Part shown: one piece after another, positions 34,789-43,523 of the stretch | Layout of the letters: every line of letters begins with the position of its first letter | Position numbering within the stretch: position 1 is the stretch's first letter | Assembly: GCF_030581075.1 (NCBI RefSeq) | Contig: NZ_JAUQSW010000004.1 | Coordinates: 62,001 to 126,000 of the forward strand | From: Hymenobacter cheonanensis | Lineage (GTDB): Bacteria; Bacteroidota; Bacteroidia; Cytophagales; Hymenobacteraceae | Direction of reading: 5' to 3' | Length of the DNA: 64,000 bases | Notes under the pieces: model-generated | What the model saw: only the letters and a program-made list of their open reading frames with translations | What the model was told of the DNA's origin: nothing | Databases searched by the model: none | Position numbers and translations under genes: made by a program

Positions 34789-34938
34789 GATGGCGCGGGG
34801 CTCTGCCCCGCGCCGTCTAGTTGCCGGCCTTTGGCCGGCGCGTCTGCAAGCGTTGTTGGGGCTGGTTTTGCCAGCGTGCCCTGGCGTGCGGGCCAGAGGC
34901 CCGCAAATAGTTGGCACAAGGCAGAGCCTCGCGCCATC
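34789..34938. repeat. Compound foldback element between nirB and nirD
   Basis: The outer arms GATGGCGCGGGGCTCTGCC (34789-34807) and GGCAGAGCCTCGCGCCATC (34920-34938) pair with one mismatch. Inside are smaller hairpins, such as GCGCGGGGC/GCCCCGCGC and GCCGGCC/GGCCGGC near 34823-34839 and GGGCC/GGCCC near 34890. The whole 150-base unit could fold as a branched structure in the nirBD message. Confidence 0.8.
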
Positions 34939-34965
34939 GGGTCATTGCCGTTCGGGCTAATGGGT

Positions 34966-37470
34966 TTACCAGGCTTTAGATATCTTTTGCCCGCGCATCT
35001 CGGCAAATTCCATGGTGGGGTCTTTCACCTGGGGCGCGTTCACGAAGTGCGTGAACTGCTTGCGCAACTCTGGGTTTTCAACCACTTCCTTCCACTCACA
35101 ATGGTAGTTTTTGATGAGCAGCGAAATTTCGGCCTCCAGGTCGGCGCAAATGCCGAGGCTGTCGTTGATGACCACGTTGCGGAGGTAGGCCATGCCGCCG
35201 TCGAGCTTGTTGAGCCAGGTGGCGGTGCGCATCAGCGGGTCGGCCGTCTTGATGTAGAACATCAGGAAGCGGTCGAGGTACTTGAGTAGGGTTTCTTTAT
35301 CAAGGTCGGCGGCTAGCAGCTGCGCGTGCTGGGGCTTGGCGCCGCCGTTGCCGCACACGTAGAGGTTCCAGCCTTTTTCGGTAGCGATTACCCCGAAGTC
35401 TTTGGCTTGGGCCTCAGCGCATTCGCGCACGCAGCCGCTTACGCCACTTTTCATTTTGTGGGGCGAGCGAATACCCTTGTACCGGTTCTCAATTTCGATG
35501 GCAAAGCTCACGCTGTCGTGCAGGCCGTAGCGGCACCAGGTGCTGCCCACGCAGCTTTTCACGGTGCGCAGGCTCTTGCCGTAAGCGTGCCCGCTCTCGA
35601 AGCCTTCGGCAATCAGCTCCTCCCAGATATTGGGCAAGTCGCTGACGTGCGCCCCAAACATATCGATGCGCTGGCCCCCCGTAATCTTAGTGTAGAGCTG
35701 GTACTTCTCCGCGATGCGGCCGATGGCCATCAGCTGCTGCGGCGACACCTCGCCGCCCGCCATGCGCGGCATCACCGAGTAGCTGCCGCCCTTCTGGATG
35801 TTGGCCAGGTAGCGGTCATTGGTATCCTGAATGGTGTTTTGCTTGACAATCAGCTCATTCCACAATCCCGACAGGATGCTGCCCACAGCAGGCTTGCACA
35901 CCTCGCATCCATCGCCGGTGCCGAAGTGGTCGAGTGCCGCGCCATAAGTGCGAATGTCGTTGATTTTCAGTAGGTCAAATAGCTCTTGGCGCGAGTAGTC
36001 GAAGTGCTCGCACAGCACGTTTTTGATGTAGGCGCCCTGCGCCGTGAGCGTGCCGTTGATAAGGTCCTTCACCATGGGTACGCAGCCGCCGCAGCCGGTG
36101 CCGGCCTTGTTGCACTTCTTCATGGCGTCCACGCTGGTGGCGCCTAGCCCGGTCACGGCGTCGCAAATCATGCCCTTGGTCACGGCCTCGCACGAGCACA
36201 CCAAGGCTTCATTGGGCAGGCTCATTACGCCAGCGCCCTCGCTGGCCTCGCCGCCGCGGGCACCCAGAATCAGGTCTTCGGGGTGCGGCGGCAGGGCCAG
36301 CTTGTTGTTGACGGTTTGCAGCAGCATGTTGTAGGCCTCCGCATCGCCAATAAGCACGCCGCCAAGCAGATACTTACCGTCGGGGCTGATATTGATGCGC
36401 TTATACACCCCGCTGTGCGCGTCCTCGAACACGATGCTGCGGCTGTGCGGCTCCGCAATAAACGGGTCGCCGAAGCTAGCCACGTCTACCCCAATCAGCT
36501 TGAGCTTGCTGCTCATGTCGTAGCCGGTGAAGGCGCGGGCGCCTTGTTGCAACTGGCTCACTACCACTTCGGCCATGTCGTAGCCGGGCGCCACGAGGCC
36601 GTAAATCATGCCGCCGTGCAGCGCGCACTCGCCGATGGCGAAGATGCTGGGGTCGCTGGTACGCATCTCGTCGTTGACCACGATGCCGCCGCGCATGCCC
36701 ACTTCCAGGCCGGCTAGCTTGGCTAGCTCGTCGCGCGGCCGGATGCCGGCCGAAATCACCAGCATATCTACTTCCAGAATGGAGCCGTCGCCGAAGTGCA
36801 GGGCGTCTATCTTACCCTCACCGCCAATGTGCGAGGTAGCCTTGCTGAGGTGAATTTTCAGCCCTAGCGCCTCCAGCTTGGCTTGCAGCATGGCGCTGCC
36901 GGCCGCGTCTATCTGCCTGGGCATGAGGCGCGGGGCAAATTCTACCACGTGGGCGTCGGCCACGCCGAGGTCGAGCAGGGCTTTGGCGGCTTCGAGGCCT
37001 AGCAGGCCGCCGCCGAGCACGGCGCCGCTGCGGGCGGTGGCCGCGTAGGCTTTTATCTCGTCGAGGTCCTCGATGGTGCGGTACACCATCACGCCCTGCT
37101 TCTCCACGCCCGGCACATCGGGCACGAAGGCCGACGAGCCGGTAGCCAGCACCAGGTAGTCGTAGGGCTGCACGAGGCCGCTGCGGGCGTGCACCGTGCG
37201 GCTGGCCCGGTCGATTTCCTGCACGGCATCGCCGAGGTGCAGCACGATGCCATTGTCGTGGTACCACTGCCGGGGGGCCATTAGCAGGTCGTCGGCGGTT
37301 TTGCCGCCGAAATACTCGCTCAGGTGCACGCGGTCGTAGGCCACGCGGGGCTCTTCGCCGAATACTACGAGGTTAAAAGCGGTCGACTTGGCGAGGAGCT
37401 TCTCGCAAAATTTGTAGCCGACCATGCCGTTGCCGATAACAACGACGGTTGGTTTTCCCTGCGGTGCCAT
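34966..37470 (-). CDS. nirB: NAD(P)H nitrite reductase, large subunit
   Basis: The 834-residue product has the full NirB order. An FAD/NAD domain comes first (VVVIGNGMVGYKFCEKL, the second Rossmann motif GAVLGGGLLGLEAAKAL, and SIFAIGECALHGG). BFD-type [2Fe-2S] Cys motifs follow (VCSCEAVTKGM ... NKAGTGCGGCVPM) near residues 420-460. The C-terminal siroheme-[4Fe-4S] domain has SCVGSTWCRYG and SGVSGCVRECAEAQ as the four-Cys cluster ligands. It reduces nitrite to ammonium with six electrons from NAD(P)H, using siroheme made by the cobA and precorrin-2 dehydrogenase genes. It is the first gene of the nitrate cluster and shares a divergent promoter region with cobA. Confidence 0.97.
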   Translation of the reverse strand: MAPQGKPTVVVIGNGMVGYKFCEKLLAKSTAFNLVVFGEEPRVAYDRVHLSEYFGGKTADDLLMAPRQWYHDNGIVLHLGDAVQEIDRASRTVHARSGLVQPYDYLVLATGSSAFVPDVPGVEKQGVMVYRTIEDLDEIKAYAATARSGAVLGGGLLGLEAAKALLDLGVADAHVVEFAPRLMPRQIDAAGSAMLQAKLEALGLKIHLSKATSHIGGEGKIDALHFGDGSILEVDMLVISAGIRPRDELAKLAGLEVGMRGGIVVNDEMRTSDPSIFAIGECALHGGMIYGLVAPGYDMAEVVVSQLQQGARAFTGYDMSSKLKLIGVDVASFGDPFIAEPHSRSIVFEDAHSGVYKRINISPDGKYLLGGVLIGDAEAYNMLLQTVNNKLALPPHPEDLILGARGGEASEGAGVMSLPNEALVCSCEAVTKGMICDAVTGLGATSVDAMKKCNKAGTGCGGCVPMVKDLINGTLTAQGAYIKNVLCEHFDYSRQELFDLLKINDIRTYGAALDHFGTGDGCEVCKPAVGSILSGLWNELIVKQNTIQDTNDRYLANIQKGGSYSVMPRMAGGEVSPQQLMAIGRIAEKYQLYTKITGGQRIDMFGAHVSDLPNIWEELIAEGFESGHAYGKSLRTVKSCVGSTWCRYGLHDSVSFAIEIENRYKGIRSPHKMKSGVSGCVRECAEAQAKDFGVIATEKGWNLYVCGNGGAKPQHAQLLAADLDKETLLKYLDRFLMFYIKTADPLMRTATWLNKLDGGMAYLRNVVINDSLGICADLEAEISLLIKNYHCEWKEVVENPELRKQFTHFVNAPQVKDPTMEFAEMRGQKISKAW

Positions 37471-37802
37471 ACTAACCAGTGAGGTATAGATAGAAAATGA
37501 GTTGGCAAAATCGAGGGGTGGGGAGGGGGAGGAGGATGGGAATTAAAATAAAGATGATTTCACTAAGGCCCTTTATTAAGGGGTGTTGTACATCTTATTC
37601 AGCAAACTTAAACAAAAATGACCCTCTATCAAATAGGTAGTTTCAAAAATAAAGGTTAATTTTTCTTAGCAATACCCTAAATTTAACAGGTAGTCCTAGC
37701 TGCTCGGTTGCTCATAGCCAACATGGGGCTGTTATTTTGCCAGGCAGCTAGTAGCGTTTCTTTGTTAGCTACTTGGGCTAGCCCTTTGTTGTATCTGCCG
37801 TC
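37471..37802. promoter_or_regulatory. AT-rich divergent promoter region between nirB and cobA
   Basis: About 330 bases, clearly richer in A and T than the flanks, drive nirB leftwards and cobA rightwards. A dyad CCCTT-TATT-AAGGG at 37569-37582 and a smaller CTATCAAATAG at about 37625 could be operator sites. TTTG near 37760 followed by TAGCCCTTTG near 37788 loosely resembles a -33/-7 pair for cobA. No regulator gene lies in the window's nitrate cluster, so the controlling protein is unknown. Confidence 0.5.
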
Positions 37803-38552
37803 ATGTCCATGACCCGTTTGCCCATTGTTCCCGAACTGTATGTAGTAGGTGCCGGCCCCGGCGACCCCGAGTTGCTGACCCTGAAAGCGCACCGCATTCT
37901 GCAAACGGCCGACGTAATTCTCTACGACAACCTAGCCAACCAGGAGCTGCTGGCCCTAGCCCCCACCGCCTGCGAATGCATCTATGTGGGCAAAAAACCC
38001 TACGGCGAGTACACGCCCCAAGATGTTATTCACGCACTAATCCGCGAGAAGGCCCTGGCCAAGGGGCGCGTTATTCGCCTGAAGGGCGGCGACCCGTTCA
38101 TCTTCGGGCGGGGCTTCGAGGAAATGCTGTTTGCCCGCAGCCACGGCATTGCGGCGCACTACGTGCCAGGTATTTCGAGTATGCAGGCCGTTGGCTTTGA
38201 AGATATTCCGCTCACGCACCGGCAGGTGAGCGAAGGCATCTGGGTGCTGACGGGTACCAAAAAAGACGGCTCGCTCTCGGCCGATTTGCGGCTAGCCATG
38301 CAAAGCAACTCGACGGTGGTTATCTACATGGGCATGAAGAAACTGCCCGAAATCGCCGCCACCTATGTAGCCGAAGGCCGCGGCCACACGCCGGCCGCCG
38401 CCGTAATGCACGCTTCGCTGCCGCAGCGCAAAGTGGTGGTAGGCCGTGTGCAAGAGCTACCCCAGCTGGTAGTTGCGGCGGGCATCACGTACCCGGCCAT
38501 CATCTTTATTGGCGACGTAGTGGGCGTGGGCCGCACGATGGATGAGGGGTAA
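37803..38552 (+). CDS. cobA: Uroporphyrinogen-III C-methyltransferase (SUMT)
   Basis: The 249-residue product carries the SUMT motifs: LYVVGAGPGDPELLTLKA at the N-terminus, VIRLKGGDPFIFGRGFEE in the middle, VPGISSMQAV and LTGTKKDG later. It methylates uroporphyrinogen III twice with SAM to precorrin-2, which the dehydrogenase/ferrochelatase at 26950 then turns into siroheme. Two in-frame ATGs (37803 and 37809) are possible starts. Its placement divergent from nirB fits a siroheme role rather than cobalamin synthesis. Confidence 0.94.
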   Translation: MSMTRLPIVPELYVVGAGPGDPELLTLKAHRILQTADVILYDNLANQELLALAPTACECIYVGKKPYGEYTPQDVIHALIREKALAKGRVIRLKGGDPFIFGRGFEEMLFARSHGIAAHYVPGISSMQAVGFEDIPLTHRQVSEGIWVLTGTKKDGSLSADLRLAMQSNSTVVIYMGMKKLPEIAATYVAEGRGHTPAAAVMHASLPQRKVVVGRVQELPQLVVAAGITYPAIIFIGDVVGVGRTMDEG

Positions 38553-38561
38553 CGCTCTTGG

Positions 38562-39161
38562 CTAGTTACTGCCCAGCGCCTTTGTTATCAGGGCTAGCGC
38601 CTCGGGTGTGAAGGGTAGTTGCAGGGCTAGCGCGTGGCCGCGCTCGGTCATCTTCGGCCAGGTTTTCTGCACTATTTCAAGCACCTTTGCCTCGGGGTGC
38701 TGGGCGGCGAAGGGCAGGAAATAATACTCCAAAAACACCAGGCAAATGACGTCTTCCAGCAGCTGCACCTCGGGGTCGTCTTTCAGGCGCAGCTTCTGCA
38801 CCAGTTCCTGCACACGGGTTATCATTTCGGGCGCGTAGCCAGCCTGGGCCAGCAGCTGGCCGGCTAGCTCGGCGTGGTATTTCTTGAGCGTGTTGCGCCA
38901 CTGGTGGTAGCCGGGGCGCGTCATGGGAAAATCGGTGCGCGGAATGCTCCAGCGCCGGATGTGCTGGCAGCGGGCGGCTAGCTGCACGGCCTCGGGCGCA
39001 TTGGGCGCCACGCGGGCCAGGCAGGCGCTCATGCGCTGGGCATACAGCACTTCTTTGGGCACCAGTTCGCCCGCTTCGTTAGGTTCGAGGTTGGGGTCTT
39101 CGCTGTTGGCCGCGTCGAACAGGCGGAAGGCTTCGGCTAAGTGGGGGAAGTCAGGCATCAT
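38562..39161 (-). CDS. DUF4202-family protein
   Basis: The 199-residue product is alpha-helical in character. The segments AFRLFDAANSEDPN, RCQHIRRWSIPRTDFPMTRP, WRNTLKKYHAELAG and LLEDVICLVFLEYYF match DUF4202, which I know as a family often next to nitrate or nitrite assimilation genes; its activity is not established. His and Asp residues at those places recall HD-domain hydrolases, which is inference. It converges with cobA at a distance of 9 bases. Confidence 0.8.
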   Translation of the reverse strand: MMPDFPHLAEAFRLFDAANSEDPNLEPNEAGELVPKEVLYAQRMSACLARVAPNAPEAVQLAARCQHIRRWSIPRTDFPMTRPGYHQWRNTLKKYHAELAGQLLAQAGYAPEMITRVQELVQKLRLKDDPEVQLLEDVICLVFLEYYFLPFAAQHPEAKVLEIVQKTWPKMTERGHALALQLPFTPEALALITKALGSN

Positions 39162-39205
39162 AAAGTGAAATAGCGAAGCGCTGGTGGCAGTACAACAAAA
39201 AATAG

Positions 39206-40453
39206 CTACCGGCCTGCTGGCCCAGAAGTAGAAACCAGGGCTGCCGCGGCCGGCAGCGGCAGCCCATCGCGCAGCAGCGGCCGAATTTTGGCCAGCGGCA
39301 AAAATACCCGTACCTCGCCCTGCGCATACGACGCAATTTCGTAGGGCTGGTAGATGAATACAGCCCCGCCGGTGGTCAGATATACGTTGTGCGTCACGGG
39401 CATCTGCTTCACAAAGAGCTGCTTATCGAGCGGGTCGGTGGCGGCCAGGCCCACCAGCGGGCGCACGGCCTGGCCTAGCAGCGCGGGCAGCTGCACTGCC
39501 GCATCGGGCCGAAAAATATCGGCGTAGCGCAGGCGCTGGCCGGTGCGCAGGTCGTAGCTAGCCCCCGTCGAGCCATACGAGCCGTGCGCGCCCCCGCTAA
39601 AATTGTAGTGAAAAAAGGCCAGGCTCAGCAGATTGGTCTGGCGGTAGAGCACGTAGGTATTCGTCTGGTCTTCGTAGCTGAGGCCCGGCGCGTAGGCCCC
39701 CATGCCCGCCGTATCGGCCGGGGCGGGTCGGCTATCGGCGGCATCCTCGCGGTATTCCTTGAAAAACTGCTGGCGTTGCTGCTTATACAGGGCCGTGAGG
39801 TCTACCGGCGGCAAGCCATCGAGGGTGTCGCCACGCAGGCATAGCAAGATGTTATCCGTCAGGCGCTCGCGCAAACCAGCCTCGCCCCCAATGGGCACCA
39901 GTGCCTGCAAGCTGATATGCCCGCGCGGCGATTGCACTTCCTTCGGAAAGGCGGCGGCCGAGTCGGCAAAGTAGCGCACGGCAAACGTGAGCGCGCCGGC
40001 CGCCGGCTGCACCAGGCGCAGCCGGGTAGGCTGCCCGCCCACCGTGCCGGCCAGGTCGCCGCGGCCCGGCTGGCGGCGCAGGCGCCAGTACAGGCTGGGC
40101 CCATTGGGGTCGATAGCTTTTTCGGGGCTCGTTTCGAACAGCACCACGCTGTCGGGGGCTGCGCTAGGCTGGCCCTGCAGGGTGTAGGGGTGGCCGTCGA
40201 GGCCGTAGTAGCTGCCGAAGTGGCCGGTAGCCGTGGCATCAAAGCTGCGCGGGGCCTCCACCAGGTGCAGGGTAATGCTGTCGGCCTGGCCGGGTAGCAG
40301 GGCGCGGTACACGTGGTAGGAGGTGCCGGGCGAGCTGGCCACCGGTGGTGGGGGGCTAGCCGCGCCTGTTTTGGTAGTGGCAGTAGTGGCAGGTTGGTTG
40401 TTGCAGGCCGCCAGGCCAAGTAATCCCAGCAGCGCGTACAGAGAGCATTTCAT
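39206..40453 (-). CDS. Lipoprotein with DUF3298/RsiV-like C-terminal domain
   Basis: The start at 40453 gives 415 residues and a lipoprotein signal with lipobox LAAC (Cys17). A Pro/Thr/Ser-rich spacer follows. The C-terminal half (THNVYLTTGGAVFIYQPY, EIASYAQGEVRVFLP) and the segment GQRLRYADIF match the DUF4163/DUF3298 module known from RsiV and peptidoglycan deacetylase PdaC. RsiV-like domains bind lysozyme, but that role is not shown here. The protein should sit in the outer or inner membrane facing the periplasm. Confidence 0.78.
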   Translation of the reverse strand: MKCSLYALLGLLGLAACNNQPATTATTKTGAASPPPPVASSPGTSYHVYRALLPGQADSITLHLVEAPRSFDATATGHFGSYYGLDGHPYTLQGQPSAAPDSVVLFETSPEKAIDPNGPSLYWRLRRQPGRGDLAGTVGGQPTRLRLVQPAAGALTFAVRYFADSAAAFPKEVQSPRGHISLQALVPIGGEAGLRERLTDNILLCLRGDTLDGLPPVDLTALYKQQRQQFFKEYREDAADSRPAPADTAGMGAYAPGLSYEDQTNTYVLYRQTNLLSLAFFHYNFSGGAHGSYGSTGASYDLRTGQRLRYADIFRPDAAVQLPALLGQAVRPLVGLAATDPLDKQLFVKQMPVTHNVYLTTGGAVFIYQPYEIASYAQGEVRVFLPLAKIRPLLRDGLPLPAAAALVSTSGPAGR

Positions 40454-40647
40454 GCCGCAAAAGACGGTTAAAAACACTTGTGGTTTGCTAAGGCCAATAA
40501 ATCTGCTAGTTGAAAGGGATGTACGCTTCGGCTTAATAGCCAGCGCGCTAGCTCTGGTAACATAAAAATTATGTCATTCGTCATCCCTGGCAGTCAGCTT
40601 TGCGTAATTCTGAAGAGAATCTTCCCATTCACTCTTCCTTTTCCCTT

Positions 40648-41553
40648 ATGAACCTCATCAAAGCAGGCAGCGATGCCGCCGGTAAGCCCATTGAAATCAA
40701 TTACGTAGATTATGGCCAGGGCAACCCCGTCGTGCTCATCCACGGCTGGCCGCTCGACCTCCAATCCTGGGAATTTCAACTAGCCGAGCTGCCGCTACAC
40801 GGCGTGCGCGTGGTGGCCTACGACCGCCGTGGCTTCGGCAAGTCGTCGAAGCCCTGGGATGGCTATGGCTACGACACCCTAGCCGACGACCTGAAGGCCG
40901 TGCTTGATGGTCTCGATTTGCAAAACGTGACCCTAGTAGGCTTCTCGATGGGCGGTGGCGAAGTAGCCCGCTACATGAGCCGCCACCAGGGTGCGCGCGT
41001 AAGCAAGGTGGTCTTTATCAGCTCCGTAACGCCTTATTTGCTCAAGACAGAGGATAACCCCGACGGCGTAGACAAGTCGACGTTCGACGATATGCTGAAA
41101 AACATTGGCAAAGACCGCCCCGACTTTCTGGCCACGTTCGGCAAAGGCTTCTACGGCGTGGGTCCCATCAGCCACCCCGTGAGCCAGGCCACCCTCGACT
41201 GGAGCCAGAGCATTGCCCTGCAGGCCACCCCCCGCGCTACCACCGAGTGCGTGAAAGCCTTCAGCGCCACTGACTTCCGTCAGGATTTGAAAGGTATTAA
41301 AGTGCCGGCCCTGTTTATCCACGGCGACGCCGACAAAACGGTACCCCTCGACAACAGTGCCAAGCGCGCCGTAGAGCTGGTGCCCGGGGCTCAGCTGGTA
41401 GTGTACGAGGGCGAAGCCCACGGCCTCAACGTAACGGCTGCCGACCGCCTTAACCGCGACCTGCTCACGTTTATCAGCGGCCAGCCGGTTTCGGAAGACT
41501 ATTCCGAAGGTGAGGCCTACCCGGCCGGCGCAGCCGAGGCAACCACTTACTAG
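40648..41553 (+). CDS. Alpha/beta-hydrolase, non-heme chloroperoxidase/arylesterase-like
   Basis: The start at 40648 gives 301 residues. The catalytic triad is visible: Ser100 in LVGFSMGGGE, Asp in FIHGDADKTVP (near residue 230) and His in EGEAHGLN (near 259). The oxyanion region is VVLIHGWPLDLQSWE. The motif set fits the cofactor-free haloperoxidase/arylesterase group of ester hydrolases. There is no signal peptide, so it acts in the cytoplasm. The last 25 residues (SEDYSEGEAYPAGAAEATTY) are a low-complexity tail beyond the hydrolase fold. There is no obvious Shine-Dalgarno sequence. Confidence 0.9.
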   Translation: MNLIKAGSDAAGKPIEINYVDYGQGNPVVLIHGWPLDLQSWEFQLAELPLHGVRVVAYDRRGFGKSSKPWDGYGYDTLADDLKAVLDGLDLQNVTLVGFSMGGGEVARYMSRHQGARVSKVVFISSVTPYLLKTEDNPDGVDKSTFDDMLKNIGKDRPDFLATFGKGFYGVGPISHPVSQATLDWSQSIALQATPRATTECVKAFSATDFRQDLKGIKVPALFIHGDADKTVPLDNSAKRAVELVPGAQLVVYEGEAHGLNVTAADRLNRDLLTFISGQPVSEDYSEGEAYPAGAAEATTY

Positions 41554-41570
41554 CCAGCCTCTGGCATAAC

Positions 41571-41606
41571 AAAAAAGCTCCCTGCCAGCCGGCGAGGAGC
41601 TTTTTT
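41571..41606. terminator. Bidirectional intrinsic terminator
   Basis: AAAAAAGCTCC and GGAGCTTTTTT pair over a 14-base loop, with A/T runs on both sides. It separates the convergent hydrolase and HNH genes. Confidence 0.92.
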
Positions 41607-41628
41607 GTTGGTGTTGGGTAAAAGAGTG

Positions 41629-42123
41629 CTAGCCCAGGTAGGCGTGCCAGTTCTGGTCGAGCGTGCCCGCCGACAGCTTGAGGAAGCCGGCCAGGGTTGG
41701 CTTTTTGGGCTGAGTGCGCAGCGGCATGTTAGCCTCCGAGGGCGTGCGCTGGCCCTTGGCATGGTTGCAGCGCGAGCAGGCAGCCACAAGGTTGGTCCAG
41801 CCCGAGTCGCCGCCGCGCGAGCGGGGCATCACGTGGTCAAGGGTCAGGCTTTTGGTCGAGCCGCAGTACTGGCACTCGTACTGGTCGCGCTTGAAAATAT
41901 TATGGCGGCTGAGAGCAATGCCCTTGTAAGGCACGCGCACGTAGCGCGCCAGGCGGATGATACTGGGCTTGGGAAACGCCTGCGAGATAGTACGCAGCAC
42001 GCCCTGGTCCGACTTTGCTACCATTTCCGCCTTATCCAGAAACAACAATACAAACGCCTTTTGCACACTGCATAAGGTGATGGCGGTGTAATCGCCATTG
42101 AGTACAAGCACTTTTTGGTCCAT
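41629..42123 (-). CDS. HNH endonuclease-family protein
   Basis: The start at 42123 (MDQKVLVLNGDYTAITL) gives 164 residues; 19 upstream in-frame residues are not family-like. The HNH core is complete: YECQYCGSTKSLTLDHVMPR, SRGGDSGWTNLVAACSRCN and HAKGQRTP, with Cys pairs for zinc and the catalytic His. The family is widespread in Bacteroidota chromosomes as a stand-alone gene, so this is probably a resident DNA nuclease rather than a phage remnant; its target is unknown. Confidence 0.88.
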   Translation of the reverse strand: MDQKVLVLNGDYTAITLCSVQKAFVLLFLDKAEMVAKSDQGVLRTISQAFPKPSIIRLARYVRVPYKGIALSRHNIFKRDQYECQYCGSTKSLTLDHVMPRSRGGDSGWTNLVAACSRCNHAKGQRTPSEANMPLRTQPKKPTLAGFLKLSAGTLDQNWHAYLG

Positions 42124-42223
42124 ATACGAGAGGCGAAAACTAGTTGAGCGCAAGCTACTAGATTTCACCCATATGAACAAAAAATTCCGGCCGAATGATT
42201 CCAGCCGAAACGCGGCGCATAAC

Positions 42224-42277
42224 GAAGAAGGGGGCGTGAAAAATTACTGCCAGGTAATTTTTCACGCCCCCTTCTTC
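42224..42277. terminator. Perfect 24-bp hairpin downstream of lepB
   Basis: GAAGAAGGGGGCGTGAAAAA TTAC and its exact complement pair across the 6-base loop TGCCAG. It lies 15 bases past the lepB stop and before the HNH promoter region. It is a long, perfect stem with no U tail. Confidence 0.88.
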
Positions 42278-42291
42278 TGCCTGCGTACCCT

Positions 42292-43470
42292 CTAGTCGAT
42301 GGTATGAAACAGGCGGCCCCAACGCACTTTGTGCGTGGCGTCGCCAAATGGGTCGAGCGAGAGCCAGATAAGCACGGCCTTGCCCACGATATGGTCTTCG
42401 GGCACAAAGCCCCAGAAGCGCGAGTCTTCGGAGTTGTGGCGGTTGTCGCCCATCATGAAGTAGTAGTTCTGCTTGATAGTGTAGCTCGTGAGCGGCTTAC
42501 CATCTTGCAGAATCATGCCGGTGTTGGCGTCCCAAGTTACATTTTTGTTACGCTCGTACTGGCTCACTATTTTGTAGTAAATGCCGGCATTGGCGGGCGA
42601 AAGAGCAATGGTCTGACCTTTTTTAGGCACCGGCAGCGGGCCGTAGTTGTCGAGGGTCCAGCCGCGCTTGGTGGCGCTCTGGCCCCCTAGCAGCTGCATG
42701 CCGTCGGCGTAATGCAGGTCCACGGCATCGGGGAAGAGCGAGGCGCCCACGGCATCGCTGGCGGGCGTCAACGACACCACGTAGGGCTGGTGGCGGAAGT
42801 AGTCGGCCACGCTGGCCGTGCACTCGATGCTATAGCCGAGCTGCCCATCGGCGCCGGTTTCGGCCGAGGGCAGGCCGTCGGGGGTGCGGTAGCTCACCAC
42901 GCCCTGGTCGTGCAGGGCCTGGCGCACCTCGTCGTTCAGTTCCTTCACCTGCATAAAGTAGCGGGTCTGCGGCTGGCCGGCAATCACGCCCGGCTTGCCG
43001 TTGATAAATACCTGCCGGTCCTTAATGGTAAGCGTATCGCCCGCAATGGCAATGCAGCGCTTGATGTAGTTGGTGCGCAGGTCGGCCGGGTACTGCGTTT
43101 CGTGCGGCACGTGAAACACCACCACGTCGTTGCGCTTCACCGAGCTAAAGCCCGGCAGGCGGTACGTGGGCAATTGAATAAGGTCGGAGTAGCTCTTGAT
43201 GCCAAAAACCGGCAGCGTCTGGTGCGTGAGGGGCACCTGCAGGGGCGTTTGGGGGGTAATGGGCCCGTAGTGCAGCTTGCTCACAAACAAGTAGTCGCCT
43301 ACCAGCAGCGAGTGCTCCATGCTCTCCGACGGGATGACGTAGGCCTCGAACGTGGCCCAGCGAATGAGCGTAGCCGCAATAACTGCAAACAGCAACGAAT
43401 CGACCCACTCCCGGCCTTTGCCTTTCGGCGGTTTGGGCGGAGCGTTCGGGTCAGTTTTACGAAAGAGCAT
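42292..43470 (-). CDS. lepB: Signal peptidase I
   Basis: The start at 43470 (MLFRKTDPNAPPKPPK) gives 392 residues. A membrane segment (WVDSLLFAVIAATLIRW) is followed by IPSESMEHSLLVGDYLFV with the catalytic Ser near residue 52, then TNYIKRCIAIAGDTL with the catalytic Lys near 137. The C-terminal box is FMMGDNRHNSEDSRFWG. Compared with enterobacterial LepB there is a large insertion around residues 170-330, common in Bacteroidota. It cleaves Sec signal peptides at the periplasmic face, including those of the type IX cargo genes in this window. It is downstream of dapB. Confidence 0.96.
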   Translation of the reverse strand: MLFRKTDPNAPPKPPKGKGREWVDSLLFAVIAATLIRWATFEAYVIPSESMEHSLLVGDYLFVSKLHYGPITPQTPLQVPLTHQTLPVFGIKSYSDLIQLPTYRLPGFSSVKRNDVVVFHVPHETQYPADLRTNYIKRCIAIAGDTLTIKDRQVFINGKPGVIAGQPQTRYFMQVKELNDEVRQALHDQGVVSYRTPDGLPSAETGADGQLGYSIECTASVADYFRHQPYVVSLTPASDAVGASLFPDAVDLHYADGMQLLGGQSATKRGWTLDNYGPLPVPKKGQTIALSPANAGIYYKIVSQYERNKNVTWDANTGMILQDGKPLTSYTIKQNYYFMMGDNRHNSEDSRFWGFVPEDHIVGKAVLIWLSLDPFGDATHKVRWGRLFHTID

Positions 43471-43523
43471 GAAACAAGAGCGGGAGCGCAAGCTCCCCAA
43501 AAGAATAGTTAAGCAAATAAACA

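Noticed and set aside
37683-37904. 73-residue minus-strand frame over the cobA start
   Set aside because: It overlaps the conserved SUMT N-terminus and resembles nothing known; it is a shadow of cobA.
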